Origin: Luzula sylvatica
Taxonomy: Eukaryota > Streptophyta > Magnoliopsida > Poales > Juncaceae
Reading direction: 5' to 3'
Length of the DNA stretch: 64,000 bases
NCBI GenBank assembly: GCA_946800325.1
Contig: OX326960.1
Span: 21,567,150 to 21,631,149, forward strand
Part shown: positions 62,401-64,000 of the stretch, piece by piece
Layout: each line of letters opens with the position of its first letter
Numbering within the stretch: the first letter of the stretch is position 1
Program-made: the position numbers and the translations under genes
Notes under the pieces: model-generated
The model's input: only the letters and a program-made list of their open reading frames with translations
What the model was told of the DNA's origin: nothing
Database searches by the model: none

Positions 62401-62695
62401 GCTGCTACTCGAGCTCCATTCCCGACACGTAAATCAACTTCGCCACGAATCAACGATCTTCTACTTCTTAGGCCCTGCATATTATTACAAATATGAGTCC
62501 CACATCCAGTGTCCAACACCCATGATGATGAAGTAAAGAAATAAGAATCGATAACGGAAATACCTGATGCCGGTGTGTCCGAGGAAGCGGTCTTTTGCTT
62601 GCTCTCCCTCAGGAAGATCTCGCAATCACGCTTCCAATGCCCTTCCTTGAGGCAGTGGAAGCACTTCTTGTCATCCTTGGCTTTTTGCTCACTGT
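59468..62695 (-). pseudogene. copia pol (protease, integrase, reverse transcriptase, RNase H), broken
   Basis: Visible in order: zinc knuckle CFHCLKEGHWKRDC; protease VLDTGCGTHIC; integrase HHCC region (HCRLGHINEKR, CESCLMGK) and catalytic DDE (HSDVCGPM, RSDRGGEY, GVSERRN); reverse transcriptase with KARLVAKGF and the YVDDILL active site; RNase H with DSTTEAEYIAA and VYCDNNGAI. Three lesions are visible within this span: an in-frame TGA at 60,717-60,719 where Trp is expected, a 1-nt insertion near 60,100 between RT and RNase H, and an in-frame TAG at 59,756-59,758. A frame change near 62,695 also separates it from gag. It cannot make a working polyprotein. Confidence 0.9.
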
Positions 62696-63424
62696 CTTAG
62701 GCGCAACCTTGTTGCCCTTTACCTTCCTCTTCTTGTTTTTGTTCCCATTGCTTGGACTCTTCCCTTCAACCACCAATACCTCCGAAGTCCTAGACTTCAT
62801 GTACCGCGGTTTCCTGTCACTTTCGAATGTTCTGAGCATTCCGAAAAGCTGGGGAATGGTCCTTTTCATGTCTGACATGTGGAAATGCGAAATGAACGAA
62901 TCGAAACTCGGTGGCAGTGACAACATGATCAAATCAGTTTGTAACTCCAACTCGAATTTCATGCCAAGCCTCTCAAGATGATCGAAATATCCTTTCATCT
63001 TGAGAAGATGAGAGCTAACTGGTGTACCCTCTTGCATCTTGCATCTCGCATTGCCAAGAGCTTGATACTTCTCCACCCTTGCTTGAACCTGAAACATCTC
63101 CCTGAGTTGTTTCATAATCTCGTATGCATCCTGTTTCTCAAACTGGATTTGATATTCAGGAGTCATAGTAGCCAACTTGAGGCATGTGACATCATTCGAA
63201 TCGTCCATCATGGTCGTATATTCGAATATGGCATCCCCAGTTGCGTCATCCCCTAGCACAGAAGGGATAGGTGTCTCCAAGACATGTGACTTTCCTTCCT
63301 GTTTCAGAACGAATCCCAGATTCCTCTGCCAGTCGAGAAAATTCTTTCCGTTCATTCGTTCCCTTTCCAAAATGAAACGCAAACTAAAGCGGTTATTACT
63401 TGGTAAAGCCATGAAATCTTTCAT
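62696..63424 (-). pseudogene. copia gag
   Basis: The frame starts at MKDFMALPSNNR and contains the copia gag (UBN2-type) capsid segment with MLSLPPSFDSFISHF. A basic KKRKVKG stretch precedes the zinc knuckle. The frame shifts by one base near 62,695, just before the knuckle, so the gag product would lack its nucleic-acid-binding motif. The shift could be decay, because copia elements normally use one continuous frame. Confidence 0.88.
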
Positions 63425-64000
63425 ATATTAAAATTCATTTTAAACAACTTGAAATACCCATTATTTTATCATTTCAAATAGCCCCCACTATTGAAACGGA
63501 GATTTGATACCTTAAATCTCATAATGGACAAGATCCCTATTTAACGTGTTTCTAAGGTGACTATGGCCAACCACTCAGAAAATACGTCACGTCGGGTAGG
63601 ACAGCGTCCAATCATCTCCAAGGCGATTCTTGCTTTATTCGTGAGGTCCGGTATTGAGTCCAACTCAAAACCATAGTAAGTGTACCTCACTCCTTGCCCC
63701 AAATACTAGCCTAGCTAGCAAATTGGTCAAGTCCAAACCACAAATGGAGTATCATTCAATTAGCGAATTGACATGCCAGACTAAGGCCGTACAACACGTC
63801 AACTCCTAATCAATGCATGCCTTCCTTGCTACGTACGTGTAAATCTGTGTCAGACTATGGCCATGCAACACAAATAAACAAATACTAGTTTCGAAGGTTC
63901 CACTTTGGGAGGCAAATTACTTGATAATTACGTGGGGGGATTTTCTTTTCATAAAATCATTTATTTAACATTTATTTTATTCATTCTCAAAAACAAATAA
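63425..64000 (-). other. 5' leader of the copia element
   Basis: Non-coding. It carries a degenerate repeat of the type CATGCCAGACTAAGGCC / GTCAGACTATGGCCATGC (63,771 and 63,850) that also occurs in the LTR region. No initiator-tRNA-Met primer-binding complement was found. Confidence 0.5.

Larger units (their letters stand above)
57530..64000 (-). mobile_element. degenerate Ty1/copia LTR retrotransposon, incomplete at window edge
   Basis: Minus-strand order gag, protease, integrase, reverse transcriptase, RNase H is diagnostic of Ty1/copia. The probable 3' LTR is 57,530-about 59,402: it begins TGTAGGGTTATAC, contains a minus-strand TATA-like stretch at 57,938-57,948, and is preceded (minus sense) by the purine-rich AAGTGGGAGA. 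The exact inner LTR border is unclear. Upstream of gag, 63,425-64,000 is leader with no tRNA primer site seen, so the 5' LTR lies outside. The element interrupts the third duplicate copy. Confidence 0.88.

Overview
The window is nuclear DNA from a flowering plant, most likely a woody eudicot (species not determinable here). The evidence is spliced genes with GT-AG introns, a plant-type glutamate-receptor-like (GLR) family, AT-rich intergenic DNA, long CT/AT microsatellites, and a dense layering of plant transposons (MULE, hAT, Harbinger/Tourist-like, CACTA, Helitron, LINE, Ty1/copia). No bacterial genes, rRNA, tRNA or CRISPR array were seen.

Layout. The main structure is a large tandem segmental duplication. 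Copy A runs from the left edge to about 22,730; copy B is visible from about 35,227 to about 56,600. Each copy carries a clade-2-type GLR gene followed by about 20 kb of shared non-coding DNA. Copy A holds the last four exons of its GLR (1-2270), with a 1-nt deletion that breaks the frame. Copy B holds all five GLR exons (31,586-40,042), but exon 3 is split by a 2,544-bp CACTA-like element and then carries a nonsense codon. Both receptors therefore look like independently made pseudogenes.

Each copy has its own insertions, many with clean target-site duplications (TSDs). A only: two LINE 3' ends (2,279 and 6,766), a Helitron with two 3' termini (7,775-11,379), a hAT-like element (19,804-20,487) and a foldback element (21,874-22,601). 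B only: the CACTA element, two LINE 3' ends (44,519 and 55,611), a MITE (54,157) and a short Tourist-like piece (55,219). Elements inserted before duplication are present in both: a MULE-like non-autonomous element with long inverted repeats, two Harbinger-like elements and a palindromic MITE. A 7.3-kb tract (A about 12,455-19,790; B about 46,500-53,786) is almost identical between copies although both flanks have diverged. This suggests recent gene conversion or unequal exchange.

Between the copies lies a composite block (22,739-30,233) bounded by inverted repeats. Nested in it is the best-preserved gene of the window: a complete MuDR/MULE transposase (24,761-27,735) within an element that has a 50-bp perfect terminal inverted repeat (TIR) and a perfect 9-bp TSD. 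To the right of copy B, a third partial copy of duplicated sequence (57,355-57,529) is cut by a degenerate minus-strand Ty1/copia retrotransposon that runs off the window.

The only probably functional protein-coding gene is the MULE transposase. The rest is a decaying GLR tandem array being reshaped by duplication, conversion and transposition.
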